Below, in pieces: positions 11,881-23,189 of a stretch of 64,000 bases of DNA. Location: positions 1,240,001 through 1,304,000 of the forward strand of contig CP021231.1 in the NCBI GenBank assembly GCA_003999685.1. The letters are read 5' to 3'. The notes under the pieces were generated by a model. That model was not told where the DNA came from. It made no database searches and saw nothing but the letters and a program-made list of their open reading frames with translations. Positions within the stretch are counted from its first letter, which is position 1, and every line of letters begins with the position of its first letter. The stretch comes from Taiwanofungus camphoratus (Eukaryota > Basidiomycota > Agaricomycetes > Polyporales > Taiwanofungaceae). A program made the translations under genes and the position numbers.

Positions 11881-12425
11881 GCTTTGTACACTGAATCTCA
11901 AGGAGTGGACGTGTTCTTTAATGTCGACGACGACGGCGTTGAGAGGTAAAAGTGAGGGTCTCTGAAAAAGCAGCTTCAATGAGCTTGTAGCCGGTTGTTT
12001 GTTGTCGTGACAACACGTGCAAACCCTCTGGCGGTGGCTGCCAACCTGCTACCGCATTTCTGCAGCTGGCTATCGCATCCCCGTCAGCCGTGCAAGTTTG
12101 CCAACAGGCAGGCGGAGATGCCCAGGTACCATCCTTCTACAAGACAGACTATGGGCAGATATAAACACGAAATCCTTCTGAAGTCGACCTCGATGTTGTT
12201 GTACTAAACTTACAACTAACGAAAATGTGATATCTTCAGGACCGTCATGTACTCGTCCAGCAGAACGCTCATTGCAAATCAGAAATACATTGCAATTGTT
12301 GCTCGAGAGATCTACCATCCCTACAAATTGATACACTACGTCTGTTTAACTTGGAACAGGTTATGATGACCGTCATATATCCAGTCTCGGTATCCTCCAT
12401 ACTTGCCAAGACAGACACTCCAGAC
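11881..12425. other. intergenic spacer
   Basis: Contains the promoter of the minus-strand GPI-type gene and the 3' UTR of the eEF1B gene. Nothing else supported. Confidence 0.45.
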
Positions 12426-13484
12426 TTACAGCTCTGCAGAATGCATGTCAGTCTCTTTTTTACAGGGGATATCACATAACTTACTCTGCATAGCCGCAAT
12501 ATCCGAGCTCTGAACGTAATCGTCAAATTCAGCTACCTTTTCTTGCAGATCATCAAGAGACACAAGTTCATCCTCTGTAGAACCAAGGTACATCAGTAAA
12601 GGCCATATTGTATATACGAGACCAAGACGCACCAACGACGAGGGTGATCTGAAGTTTCTTGATGCCATAACCAATCGGGACGAGCTTACTAGCTCCCCAA
12701 ACCAGACCCTCCATCTCAATAGATCGGACAGATTTCTCAAGCTCAGCCATGTCGGTCTCATCATCCCACGGCTTGACTTCGAACGTGACAACAGACTGCG
12801 GGTGCAATAAGTTAATAACGGTTCACAACAGCAGGTATGTACATGACAGGGATTTCTACTGATACAGAGGAATTGATGAAGGAGTGTGACGCGAACCTTG
12901 GCTACCGTCTTGGGTTTAGCAGCCTTCTTGACGTTGTAGGCGGCGACACGCTCGGCCTTGATGCGTTCTGCCTCCGCATCCTCTTCATCGTCAGATCCAA
13001 AGAGATCGACCTCATCGTCGTCCTCCGCTTCGGCGGCAGCAGCACTTCCGAAGAAGACTTCACCAGCCTTGCTAGACCCAGGCAACGAGGCATGCTCCGA
13101 GGCGTAAGACTGAATATGTGTGTACCATCTTGTTACATGAGGATACGCGGAGGCATCTGGGGTGGCACTGATAGCTTTGAAAACGTGTACATCCGCCTGC
13201 GAAGGTGTGTATCTGGAAAACAAAATATGGTTCAACTTAGATATTCAAATTCACAAGATAAAATAGACAAAATGACTGGGGAAACAATCAGAAAGCCAGG
13301 TAATAATTATCGGCATACTGGAGCAGCGGTGTCTAGTCGCTTCTTGGAAACACGGACCATAGCGAAAAATTCATCACGTACACCGCATGGCGCGGCCCAC
13401 GAGTAATATAACTACTGTGACTCACCCTTCAACGTAAGACCTTGATGCGAGGTGAGATTCAAGCTTTGCAAGATCAACCGACAT
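12426..13484 (-). CDS. EFB1: translation elongation factor 1-beta (eEF1B alpha)
   Basis: Guanine nucleotide exchange factor that recharges eEF1A with GTP during elongation. Exons 13426-13484, 12897-13212, 12633-12795, 12485-12574 and 12426-12433 give 211 residues, normal for the family. Domains in order are a GST-C-like N terminus (Gln-Ala-Asp-Val-His-Val-Phe and a Tyr-Pro-His-Val helix), an acidic linker with [10 protein letters not shown], a Lys-rich hinge, and the exchange domain (Lys-Pro-Trp-Asp-Asp-Glu-Thr-Asp, [13 protein letters not shown], [10 protein letters not shown]). The first intron is long for this locus (213 bp) and the last coding exon is only 8 nt, supplying the final Lys-Leu and stop. 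The identity is very secure. Confidence 0.95.
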
Positions 13485-13742
13485 GATTCAAGAGATGAAG
13501 AAAACGGCAGTGAAAACGATCGATAGTCCGTAGCAAGTAGTACTTGAATTTTTATGGCAGCTGGTCAAGATTTAGGGCAGGTCCATCACGCGCTTCAGCG
13601 CTTCATGAACCTGGCGCTGGCACGTTGGTCCATCTGAGAAAGCAATTGGAACCATGGACGCTAGAGTGTGAGTGGAGAACTAGCAATCGTATTAACTAGA
13701 ACGTATAACTGTAGTAAGTAAATGGCTAGATATATGAATATA

Positions 13743-15206
13743 TCATCGTCGCCTACTGGCCCTAATAGCCGCCTCCTGCTCCGCCTTCTTTTCCTTCCAC
13801 CATTGCTTGGCAAAGTCATAAGATTCCATGAAGCTGGCAGGTTTATTTTGGTGCTGTACGGGAATGATAGGGATACCCAATGCTCGGCGTACTGCAGGCT
13901 GCCGTAAAATCAAGGTTTGTACTGCCATAGCTGCCATACTTGTCATGAGGTATACCAACACACCCTGGCAAAGGCATCAGATGCGTGGGGAAAGTTTGAG
14001 TGCAGAAGACTCACAGATGAGAGGTGCAGCATCAATGGCACGCTTGCTATAGACAGGACCCGAAAGAAATTGACCATATGTGCCATATGTGGTGCTGCAG
14101 TTAAATCGCGCAGGCTGAGCTGAAGGTACAAGTACATCAGCTAGATATTCACTGGGTATTGCAGGCCAAAATTTACCGAGAGCTGAACATTCATCAGGAC
14201 TGTTGCCGCGATAGGTAGAAGATAAGTTGGATCTGCGACTGTCAGGTCGGGCAAGAAGGACACGCCGCTATACTTCAATTGCTCCAACGGAAAGTCGCAT
14301 AGCTTCTTGACGGCGAAGAACATGCCAAGAGTCACCGGCAGTTGCACGAACGGTGAAATGATCATCCCGATCATGCTCACTCCAGCTTTCTCGTAAATCA
14401 TCCTCTGCTTGAGAGCAACAGATTGCAGACCAAGCATATCCTTCTTCGCTTGCGCTTCTTTCGTTTTCTCCCGGAGATCATTGATCTCATCTGTATAAGG
14501 AGCGAGACGAGCAGTGGTTGTCATAGACTTGACAGTGAATGGGAACAGGATCACACGAGAGATAACAGTTGCGCTGACGACCGTCCAGAACCAAGGCATA
14601 CCCGTGGAAACTTGCAATAACTCCATGCCCCACCGGCACAAGCCAGCTGGTGACCAACCGGCTAATCCAAGGGCAGCAAGATCACCGTAGTGCAGAGGAG
14701 AAGGGATGGAAGGGGTCAGGGATGGGTCAAGGAGGGCACCTTCCACCGGAACACTGGGCAGCTCCGTGCCGGCTACTGGACTTGTTTCCGAAGCAGTTAC
14801 TGATTCGACAAGACTGGCCGTTTCTGCAGGAGGCTGCTCCGAAATAGGAGGTACGTCAGCTGCTGGATTCGAGAGCAGGCTCTGTTCCTGAATGTCTTCT
14901 GCGGGAGGAACTTTTGGCGAAGAGGTCGACCACCAGAAACTGCGAGAGTTCCCAGGAAGCGCATACGTCTCGTTGCGTACGGACAACGGTCTGGTATGCT
15001 GTCCATTGTGTCAGCATGTATATCATGGGAGAAACAAATGCTTACCTGCAAGGCAACATTCAACAGAAGTCGTGTCTGAGAATGACATACCCACTGGCGC
15101 GAAATTCTGAAATGGAATTTTCAATACGAAATAGAGAAATAGAGACCAAAATATACCTCGGACTCAGAGAGCTGAACCTGCCCAAGGCTGCGTTGCCAAG
15201 TACCAT
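13743..15206 (-). CDS. OXA1: mitochondrial inner-membrane insertase OXA1
   Basis: YidC/Oxa1/Alb3-family insertase that places mitochondrially made and conservatively sorted proteins into the inner membrane. Exons 15157-15206, 15046-15106, 14177-14998, 14015-14119 and 13743-13964 give 419 residues with consistent phases. The N terminus is a basic, Ser/Leu-rich presequence (Met-Val-Leu-Gly, then several Arg and no acidic residue until Glu), followed by a low-complexity Pro/Glu/Ser spacer. The core shows Met-Pro-Trp-Phe-Trp-Thr-Val-Val, Arg-Val-Ile-Leu-Phe-Pro, the helical hairpin Asp-Glu-Ile-Asn-Asp-Leu, Gln-Leu-Pro-Val-Thr-Leu-Gly-Met-Phe-Phe and further membrane helices. The C tail is basic (Trp-Trp-Lys-Glu-Lys-Lys and a triple Arg end), as expected for ribosome binding. 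The start is the only ATG that gives the presequence in phase. Confidence 0.93.
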
Positions 15207-15541
15207 TCCAGAGTCCGCTATCCAGCCGTTCTATATGTCCTCCTCTACTTTTCTGGAATGACTGAATATCTGGACTGGCAAAGAAGGTCGGTGCAAGCAA
15301 CGACTCAAGAGCCAGCTTTGCAGATCGCAATTGTCACGTGCATACCGTGACTGGCATGAAGCACGTATGTATTTCGGGCCGTCCTTACGGCCGCCATACA
15401 CATTGCGCCGGCCTGCCAGTATCGTGTAATGCTGTCTAGAACCTGTGCACAGCTGTCATCCTGGTTCACATCGTGATTATTTTGTTAACCTTAGACATCT
15501 ACGATCGTAAGGCGTTTGAAGGACAAAGCTTTATTCTTTCG
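15207..15541. promoter_or_regulatory. divergent promoter region between OXA1 and DUF202 gene
   Basis: The two start codons face away from each other across 335 bp, so both promoters must lie here. No specific element was identified. Confidence 0.45.
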
Positions 15542-16158
15542 ATGGGTCAAAGCAAGGAAATTCACAGATACTACAGGTATATATACTTATCAAGTGATAA
15601 GCTGGAAGTGTTTCACAGTGTTTAAATCTCTCCAAGAGGACAACGGGCCGAGTCGTTCTACCCGAAAGATATCAGCGAGCTGTGTGAGTGAGTCCCGACT
15701 ATGCGCTTCCTATCCCTTATGCCTATTTAACTAGTGGAGATCCGTGCGAGGCAAAGAACGTTTGATGGAGCATACAGCAGAGGTGCTCTGAGCAGCCTTG
15801 GTTATGCCCTGACTATCTTGCGGCTGTTCGACAGTCGGTTCTTTCGAAGTAAGTCTCAATGCATGCTTTCTAGTTTTACGGTCAGTTCATGTAACATGGA
15901 CTTTGAGTCGGTATCGTCTACACAGTTCTTGCAGCCAGTCTCTTTATGATTTCCTTCGTCCGTCAACGGCAATCACTGCACGATTTTGCCGATTGCTACA
16001 AAGGAAGGAACTATGAAAATGTCATACGTACTGTGGGCCAAACGGGAAAGCGGGTTTTTGGACGACCGTTCGTTACAGCAGGGTGGATCGTCATTGCGCT
16101 GACTGTCGTCGTTGCTGTTGTGGAAATTGGACTTCTCGTGCTAATTTTCCATGTCTGA
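15542..16158 (+). CDS. DUF202-family small membrane protein
   Basis: Predicted 142-residue protein with three membrane helices. Function is unknown; DUF202 also occurs as the membrane part of VTC polyphosphate proteins. Exons 15542-15576, 15653-15681, 15735-15848 and 15908-16158 are phase-consistent. The family signature is Ile-Arg-Ala-Arg-Gln-Arg-Thr-Phe followed by a helix with Leu-Ser-Ser-Leu-Gly-Tyr-Ala-Leu, then a second helix (Ile-Val-Tyr-Thr-Val-Leu-Ala-Ala-Ser-Leu-Phe) made by the third splice, a basic linker, and a last helix of Val/Ile/Leu ending at Phe-His-Val. The first two exons are the weakest part: very short, with alternative joins. The divergent OXA1 start lies 336 bp away, so the two genes may share a bidirectional promoter. 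Confidence 0.6.
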
Positions 16159-17284
16159 GGTCCGTCATAGATGGCGCAGCTTTCTGAGGTCGGCATGATA
16201 AGACGGTTTGTGACGAACATGATTTTTAGTATTGTGTGTGCTTTTTGCATTGAACATCTTATTGCCTAGATAAGATGTTCTTTATACATACAAATGAGCC
16301 ATTCGGTCGACGCCCTTGCCAATCTGATGTTCTCAACATACACTAAGTATAGGTATTGGAATAGGTGGTCACCATAAATCGCACTTCTTGGCGTCCACTA
16401 ATCTAAGCATTTCTGACTTCGCGTTCGTGCCGCAGTATCATCTATCCCATTCTCAGAGACTTACATGAATCCAGTCTGGCTCAGCCTGTGGCCGATGAAC
16501 AAATCGAGTGGACCAATCCGCTTGCCTGATCCGACTCGGAAGTGAACAGGAGATACCTATCGTCGTATGCAGCACATATTCTTTAAGTACTTGACATGAG
16601 CCTACAAGGCTCACTATATGTATGACGCGAAACTCGTGTTATCTCCTGGCTACGATGTTTATTTAGGCCATACTAATCTCCAAGGTCCTACCTGCATAGA
16701 ATGGAGGATAGATATGCTAGCAGTTTTCTGATTAAGTTGTCGTTGTGAGGTTTACATGCCGCCCACTCTCCTTCAAACAAAATTAGACCTGAATGATATC
16801 GGACCTGAGAATGGTCCAGGATTGGGTGGAGGAGCGGTCACAAACAGTGTCCACGGTTTAACTTCAGCTTGACAATGGCAGAAATGTAGGAAAAGGTTAG
16901 TATTTGGAAGTCAGAGTACTTTTATTTGAGTAAAAAGGTAAAGGGCAGAAGTGATATACTTAACGCTCTCCAGGGCTCAGGCTGTTATATGTAATATTAC
17001 CAGACCGTCAAAGTAGCCTCGAAGACAGCAATATTTCTTATGTTTAGAAGATACTTCTGGAGATATCATTATTGACTATTCAAACATTTTAAAGCTAGCA
17101 GGGTCTCCCGGTGTTCCAAGTCTTCCTTTTTAATTATACGGTGCAACGGCATAAGCGCCCAATTACCTAATCCGGCGTTATGCTCAGTATAGCGCCTACA
17201 ACCAGCAACGCCTTCCAACTTGTGCTGCCTATGTTTTGCTGCACGTTTACAAGGACCATCACTCTTCTTTGAAGACTTCTGGCT
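16159..17284. other. intergenic, no gene seen
   Basis: About 1.1 kb, AT-rich, with frequent stops in all frames. It should contain the promoter of the Na+/H+ exchanger gene at its right end. Confidence 0.5.
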
Positions 17285-19937
17285 ATGTCTAGTCTAGGCT
17301 CTGTGTCAGTAGTGGCAGCGGCGCCTTCCCCATCGACGACGCCTGTCCCAGAGGATGAAGAGTACTATTCGTCATGGTCGCTTTTTCTAGTCTGCGGGCT
17401 CCTTATCCTGTCACTCTGGACGTCATATTATCTCCAGATCAAACGTATACGTGCAATACATGAGACACTGGTTGCCATTTTTGCGGGTATGATTGTCGGT
17501 TTAGTAGTGCGGCTTGCGCCTGGGACCATGATACGTGAGATGCTGGTGAGTTCGACCACTTAAGAAACTCTCGACTTCGCCATGTCTCCAAACTGTTTCG
17601 AAATTCTCCATTCCTATTACTCTAGAATCTCAATTATGCGCCCGCAGATATGCTGCGGTGAGGTGTACCAGATAGTAATAGACGACCAGGCTGTCCTCGT
17701 GTCGTTGATGCTTGATGCCTTCAAGGATTTGATTTGTTCTGACTTATGTGTACCTTCAAAGGGGCTACTCATTAGCCAGGATGGATCTAGTATACTAATT
17801 CTTTCATTTCTGGGCCAGCATCATGATTGGATTTCGCACGGCGTGCCATGATACTGACTTGGTCTTACAGACATTCAAGCACACGCTCTTCTTTAATCTC
17901 CTATTGCCCCCCATAATTCTCAACTCCGGGTATGAACTCAAACAAGTGAGGTCGTTCCTGTTGTACATGGTGTCGGTTTCCTAATATATATTGTCTGGAC
18001 TTCAGGAAAATTTCTTCCGTAATTTTGGCTCTATACTCACATTTGCCTTCCTAGGCACATTTATCTCTGCGGTTGGGGTAGGGTACGTTTTGCCACTGTG
18101 TAGATACATAGCCGGAAAACAGTGCTCACCACATACAGAACAGGGTTCTAGTATACATCTACTCCTTCCTAGGTCTGGAGTCATTGGAAGTGACTCTGAT
18201 CGAATGTTTGATCTTCGGGTCCACGCTGTCCGCCACGGATCCGGTGACTATTCTCGCGATTTTCAACCAGTACAAGGTTGATCCAAAACTTTACACGGTC
18301 ATCTTCGGTGAAAGCTTGCTGAACGATGCTGTTAGTATCGTCATGTATGAGTGCGTGCCTTTTGTCTCGGCACCTACCTTTGCACACTGACGTCGGTTGG
18401 TGTCAGGACACTGTCACGGTTCCATGGGACAGAGATCTATGCCTCTTCGCTATTCCACGGGATTGGTATCTTCTTACTGTCGTTTACCGTGTCAATGGCG
18501 CTCGGTGTTGCGTTCGGACTCGCTATGTCGCTCATGCTGAAGCATTCTTCTCTCACGCTCTATCCGTCGATCGAAACCTGCCTCGTCGCGCTTTGCGCCT
18601 ACACGTGCTACTTTTTCTCGAATGGGCTCGAAATGTCCGGCATCGTGTCGTTACTGTTCTGCGGGATCACATTGAAGCATTACGCCTACCATACGATGTC
18701 ACGGCGCACGCAACGCGCGACCAAGTATATCTTCTCTACCCTTGCCCAACTCTCTGAGAACTTCATCTTCATCTACCTCGGCCTCTCGCTCTTTACCAGC
18801 CCGCCGTCTTCCGCAAAGGTAACCAGCTACGTCAAGCCATTGTTCATCGCTGTCGCTACTGTGGCGGTCGTTTTCACACGCTACGCCGCCGTGTTCCCGC
18901 TCTCTGAGGCAATCAATTTCGTCTATCGCCATGCGCGTGGACAACGCCAGGAGGAGCTCCCTCACTCGTATCAGATGATGATTTTCTGGGCCGGCCTCAG
19001 AGGCGCAGTTGGCGTTGCCCTCGCCGCAGGGTTCAAGGGCGAGAATGCACAGACACTTCGAACGACTGTCCTTGTGGTAGTCGTGCTGACAGTTGTTGTG
19101 TTCGGTGGCACGACGGCGCGGATGCTCGAGGTGCTGGGCATTCGCACGGGAGTCGAGGATGATGAAGCGAGTAGTAGTGACGAGGAAGACATGCTCCCTG
19201 GTAGGCCTGGGTGGTACAACAGACGCGGGGCACGATGGAACGCATACATGGAGGACGAGAGCAGTGTCTTCGCCTCACAGCAGGTAGCAGGGTTTCCGAG
19301 CAGTGCCCCGGGTAGGATCGGCACACACTATGACGAGCAGACCCCTCGCAACTACAATCACCAGGCACAGAATCCGATATCACCGTTGAACAATCACACG
19401 ATATTTTCTGCGGCGTCGTCTGACTCCTTCGACTCGGACGGTGGGGAGGTCTTGCCTCTAGCGACTGCTTCCGTGGGTGAGTTACCATCGGGTGAAGAAC
19501 GACGCAAATCGCGCGACGAGCATCCCGTAAACGGGACTAGGACTGCGAACGTGAGCACGGACGAGAGCAAGTGGTTCCAGCAGCTAGATGAACGCTATCT
19601 ACTCCCGCTATTCTCGAACGCGACTGCCAGCCGGACATTCCACGCGCGTAAAACTCGACGTTCATCGGGGGTGCTTGCGAGTGTGGGAGGGAGCCGATTG
19701 GGAACTCCCGGGGATTCAGAAGAGGAGCCGGACGATGACGTTGAGGTCGACTTAACTACAAGGCCTGCACGCAGTTCGACGTATGTTAGCGCTGTGGGCT
19801 TGGCGATTGCAGCGGACGTTGCGCAAGAGTTCCCTCCTGCACCAGGTGTGGTGGACGAAAGCCGGACAGAGAGGGGATTAGCGAGTCCGATGCTGCGGCG
19901 AGATAGCGATGGCCAGAGTCGTGACAGGGTATCATAG
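17285..19937 (+). CDS. NHX1: endosomal/vacuolar-type Na+(K+)/H+ exchanger (NHX/SLC9 family)
   Basis: Electroneutral cation/proton antiporter, probably controlling endosomal or vacuolar pH and ion content. Exons 17285-17545, 17871-17945, 18006-18082, 18144-18350 and 18407-19937 give 716 residues. Helices cover residues about 30-430. Family motifs are [15 protein letters not shown] (the amiloride-site region), [11 protein letters not shown], and [12 protein letters not shown], with the ion-binding Asn-Asp pair. Trp-Ala-Gly-Leu-Arg-Gly-Ala-Val comes late. The C-terminal 280 residues are a charged, Ser-rich cytoplasmic tail with acidic clusters. The 325 bp first intron is much longer than the others. 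The symbol follows yeast NHX1 by family resemblance only. Confidence 0.9.
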
Positions 19938-20559
19938 TAGTTGGTCCTACGCAGTTGTTTTAATAGTTCATTGGTGATTTGGTCTCAGGATTGGACAAAC
20001 GGACATGAAGTATATCTACTCACACTGGGAGCGATCTTAGCTGAGTTGGCATTCTGTATGCAGCAAAATCTTAATAGTTCACGCCCTTTGTGCTACTATG
20101 GCGGTCATAACGATCGAAGGATGCTCATTCTACAAGGAGGTGTGAACAAGTTAGCAACATGATCAGCCACGACGGCGCAGGAGAATGCATGTACAAGTAG
20201 TGAACAAATAGCTAGAAGCGGAAATTCCCCCAAGAGACCTGACCATACCAAAACGAATACAACAGAGAATTACACCGATACTGAGACAAGCTGCTGCGAA
20301 CACATGGCGGCAAGACGAAAAATGCCAAGAATGTACAATTGGGTTGCATCTGAGACAAAGTGGGTTATGAGTGCGGGCTGAATGGGCATACACAAGTAGG
20401 AACAGCGCACTGCCGGAGACATACCGCAAATATGTGCTTAATTTATGCCGAGTTCGCTTCTATGAGATGCGAACGGAACACCATGTTGTCGACTGCAATA
20501 CATGCTTTCAAAAGAATGACGGGATTATCGGTGGATAGAGTAGAGCGTATAAGATGGGA
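19938..20559. other. convergent intergenic spacer
   Basis: Lies between the 3' ends of the exchanger (+) and the G-alpha gene (-). No gene seen. Confidence 0.5.
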
Positions 20560-22519
20560 TCAGATGAGATCCACTGAGCGCAGGTGAGCTCGCAAGATGC
20601 CTTCTTCAACTGCATGGAAAGAGACATCAGCTGATTGTAGATCGGAGATGCAGATACAAGGCCGTATCAATTATAGAGAAAGAAAACGACACCCACCGAC
20701 GCCGAGTGTGACAGCCGTTGCCTTGGTGTCCTGGGTATGGACAAGCAAAGGATCAGACACCGCAGTTTGCTACATCGACAAGAAACTCACGATGACTGAG
20801 GTCATGTGGACGCGGAAGGGTCGTGGCTCTGGTGAATGGCGCTTCAAGATATCTTTGAAATGCTGAGCGAAATCTATCAAAGTATATCAGGATTTCGTCG
20901 ACGTCAAAGGAGTCTCTCTTTCTCCGTTATAAGACTTACATTTGCTGACAGTCTCGACATCATTTTGTCTGTCTCCAAAGCTACGAACGTAATTCTTGAC
21001 TTGGACCCCACTCTTGAGTTTCTGGTCAAGGAGGTCACACTTGTTCAAGAATAAGATTATCTGCGTCTTCGCGAGAAGCTTCGACAAGCAGACTAATTTC
21101 CATAGCATGTAGCTGTCTTCCAGGCGATTGACCTTGCGATCCTCGGCCAGCCTCTCGTCGAAACAGTTGATGGGGGCAAGGAAAATTATTGCGTCGCAAT
21201 CGTCGAAATAAGGAAGCCACGCTGCTCGCTGACATACCACATATTAGTCACTGGTGACTGTGAGATTCGGTCACATACCTGAGTGCGAGAGCCGCCTACG
21301 TCATATAGACACCATTCGGAACCTGCTGCAGGACCTATACCACACATTCACCTGTTTCTCGGATCAGCGTACGGTGTGGAATTGCGCACCTGTCTCAAAT
21401 TTGATTCTATGCTCCTGGACACCTAAAGTGCGCAGTCTTGCGCGTACAATATCCTCGTCTGAAGGTTCATATTCACGATCCGCAATGCGCTCGACATCGT
21501 TGAGGAAACTATGCATATCATCACGTCAGCTGTATTCAACCGTTGCTCGGGAAAGTACTCACAAGCCTGGAGCAGCTTCCATTCTGAACCGCCGTTTCTG
21601 TAACATCTGCTGTACAGTCGGATCCTCCCAGACCGTCCTCATATCTTCTGCACACCCCGCTATAATCTCAATCGCCTCTCTTGCCTTTGTCTCTCTGAAC
21701 TTGCGGGAGGGAGCATCATCATTTGACCCAAGAGCAGTCTTCCAGGCAGTATTTGAGCGTATGAAGAACTCTTGTCGGCGACCCCTGTGTTCGAATCCCC
21801 AGACGGAGGTGAATTGAGAGTCGACGGGTGAAGCGGTACAGAACTGCTCTTCGCCTGAGGAGGCACCGATACTGTATTCGAGGTCCTGTTGCAATCTGCG
21901 TAAGGGTGCCAGCCGGAGCTTCAGAAGCGCATGGTGTTCCGTAAATCGGAGAGAAGTATTCGAGCTAGATGGGGCTTCTGTTTCTTCTTCACCGTCGCTG
22001 GCATCTGAGTCAGCTATGGCAACGGCAGAAGGCCCAGACATCTCCTCCGAAAGCAGGTCGAGAATAGTGTTTACGTTGCGGATGAGGTTGAGCTGAATGA
22101 TTGTTCGCCACGATTTGCGCTCTTCAGCCCATGCGTTGCGAGAATATGCGATCTGAAAGTCTGCACAAAGGGCATCATTTGATCAGGCACCATACGGACC
22201 GTCAGTCTAGCTCACTTTTGAGAGTTGTTGATTTGCCTGCAGGTGAGATCAGGAACAGGCGTCAAAGCAACTACTACTTTACGACCGGGTCCAATACTCA
22301 GTGTTACTCACCACTTTCGCCTTGTCCCAGCAGTAAGACCTTTATTGGCTTCTTCCTTCTCAGAGCTGCCCGTTCCGCCTTGAGTTGTTCGTCGATCCTC
22401 TCGCTGATCTTCTGGTCTTCCGCCTCGGCTTTCAACCGAGCCTCTCTTTCCTCAGGGGTTTCATTTGGTGGCGGCGCCAGGGCCAGCGTGAGCGGGTCTT
22501 CGTCGAACGAGCGGCCCAT
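20560..22519 (-). CDS. divergent heterotrimeric G-protein alpha subunit, nine exons
   Basis: Membrane-associated GTP switch coupling receptors to effectors. Exons 22312-22519, 22216-22236, 21563-22160, 21390-21508, 21279-21334, 20940-21228, 20791-20873, 20697-20730 and 20560-20630 total 1479 nt (492 residues), against about 350 for canonical G-alpha. Gly2 follows the initiator Met (a possible myristoylation site). The P loop Gly-Gln-Gly-Glu-Ser-Gly-Lys-Ser-Thr-Thr-Leu-Lys is split by two introns, with its end on a 21-nt exon. The helical domain has an acidic insert (Ser-Asp-Ala-Ser-Asp-Gly-Glu-Glu-Glu). The arginine finger region reads Arg-Ala-Arg-Leu-Arg-Thr-Leu-Gly. Switch II reads Asp-Val-Gly-Gly-Ser-Arg, with Ser where the catalytic Gln normally sits. 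Asn-Lys-Cys-Asp and Thr-Lys-Ala-Thr complete the nucleotide site. The C terminus ends Ser-Val-Asp-Leu-Ile. A basidiomycete-specific divergent class is likely. Confidence 0.88.
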
Positions 22520-23189
22520 CTCAGGGAACAGAGAAGAGAGGGGTTGGCGCGCGAAGAAACTCAAAACAGCATGGTGGCTATAAGTATGGAGAACAAAAGT
22601 CCCGTACTCGGTGCGACACAGTGGGCTAGCCCACGTTGCTGCTGCCACCTGGGTGCAATGGCAACAGCAACCTCACAGCCTTCGAACTGTCTGGCAGCTA
22701 CCTTAAGGTTATGTCTCTAAAGGACTTCAGAAACCTACCCAACCTAGAAATTTCAACGCCGCCGATGCCCAGAAACCAAGATGAATACCCAAATTTGAGC
22801 GTCCATCAAACTATCGTTGACGTATCCCATCAAGTCCCTTGTACGAGCACGTCTCGGACATGATCTCAAAAGCGAGACGAGCCACCAAGAGCGCGAGCCA
22901 GAGACTTTAATTCCTGGCATAGATGTCATATTTGTGCTGTGTTCACAATCCCGGCGTAAGTACGCTGGCAGTAGAAGCAAGCCCGGTATTGCAGTATGAC
23001 ATCTATTAGGACGGATAAAGTGCATCAACCGAAGGCATCTATGTAAATCTAAGGTGGTGTATCTAATTTTGCGCTCGGCCATGACTCCGGCGTTGTTCGT
23101 CTAAAGGACATGGCATGGCGTTGAGGTCGTATGGTGTCGTGATTCTGGAAAGCAAATGTCAAAAATTCGCAATCACCTTCGGTTGTTTT
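22520..23189. other. intergenic; promoter of the G-alpha gene
   Basis: Spacer between the G-alpha start and the transporter stop on the same strand. An open frame extends upstream of the chosen ATG, but the Met-Gly start fits the family better. No other gene seen. Confidence 0.45.

Noticed and set aside
17582-17851. 90-codon frame in the first intron of the Na+/H+ exchanger
   Set aside because: The flanking exons join perfectly without it, and it has no family features.
21786-21800. tRNA-like B box GTTCGAATCCCC
   Set aside because: Lies within the coding exon of the G-alpha gene and lacks a matching stem and A box.
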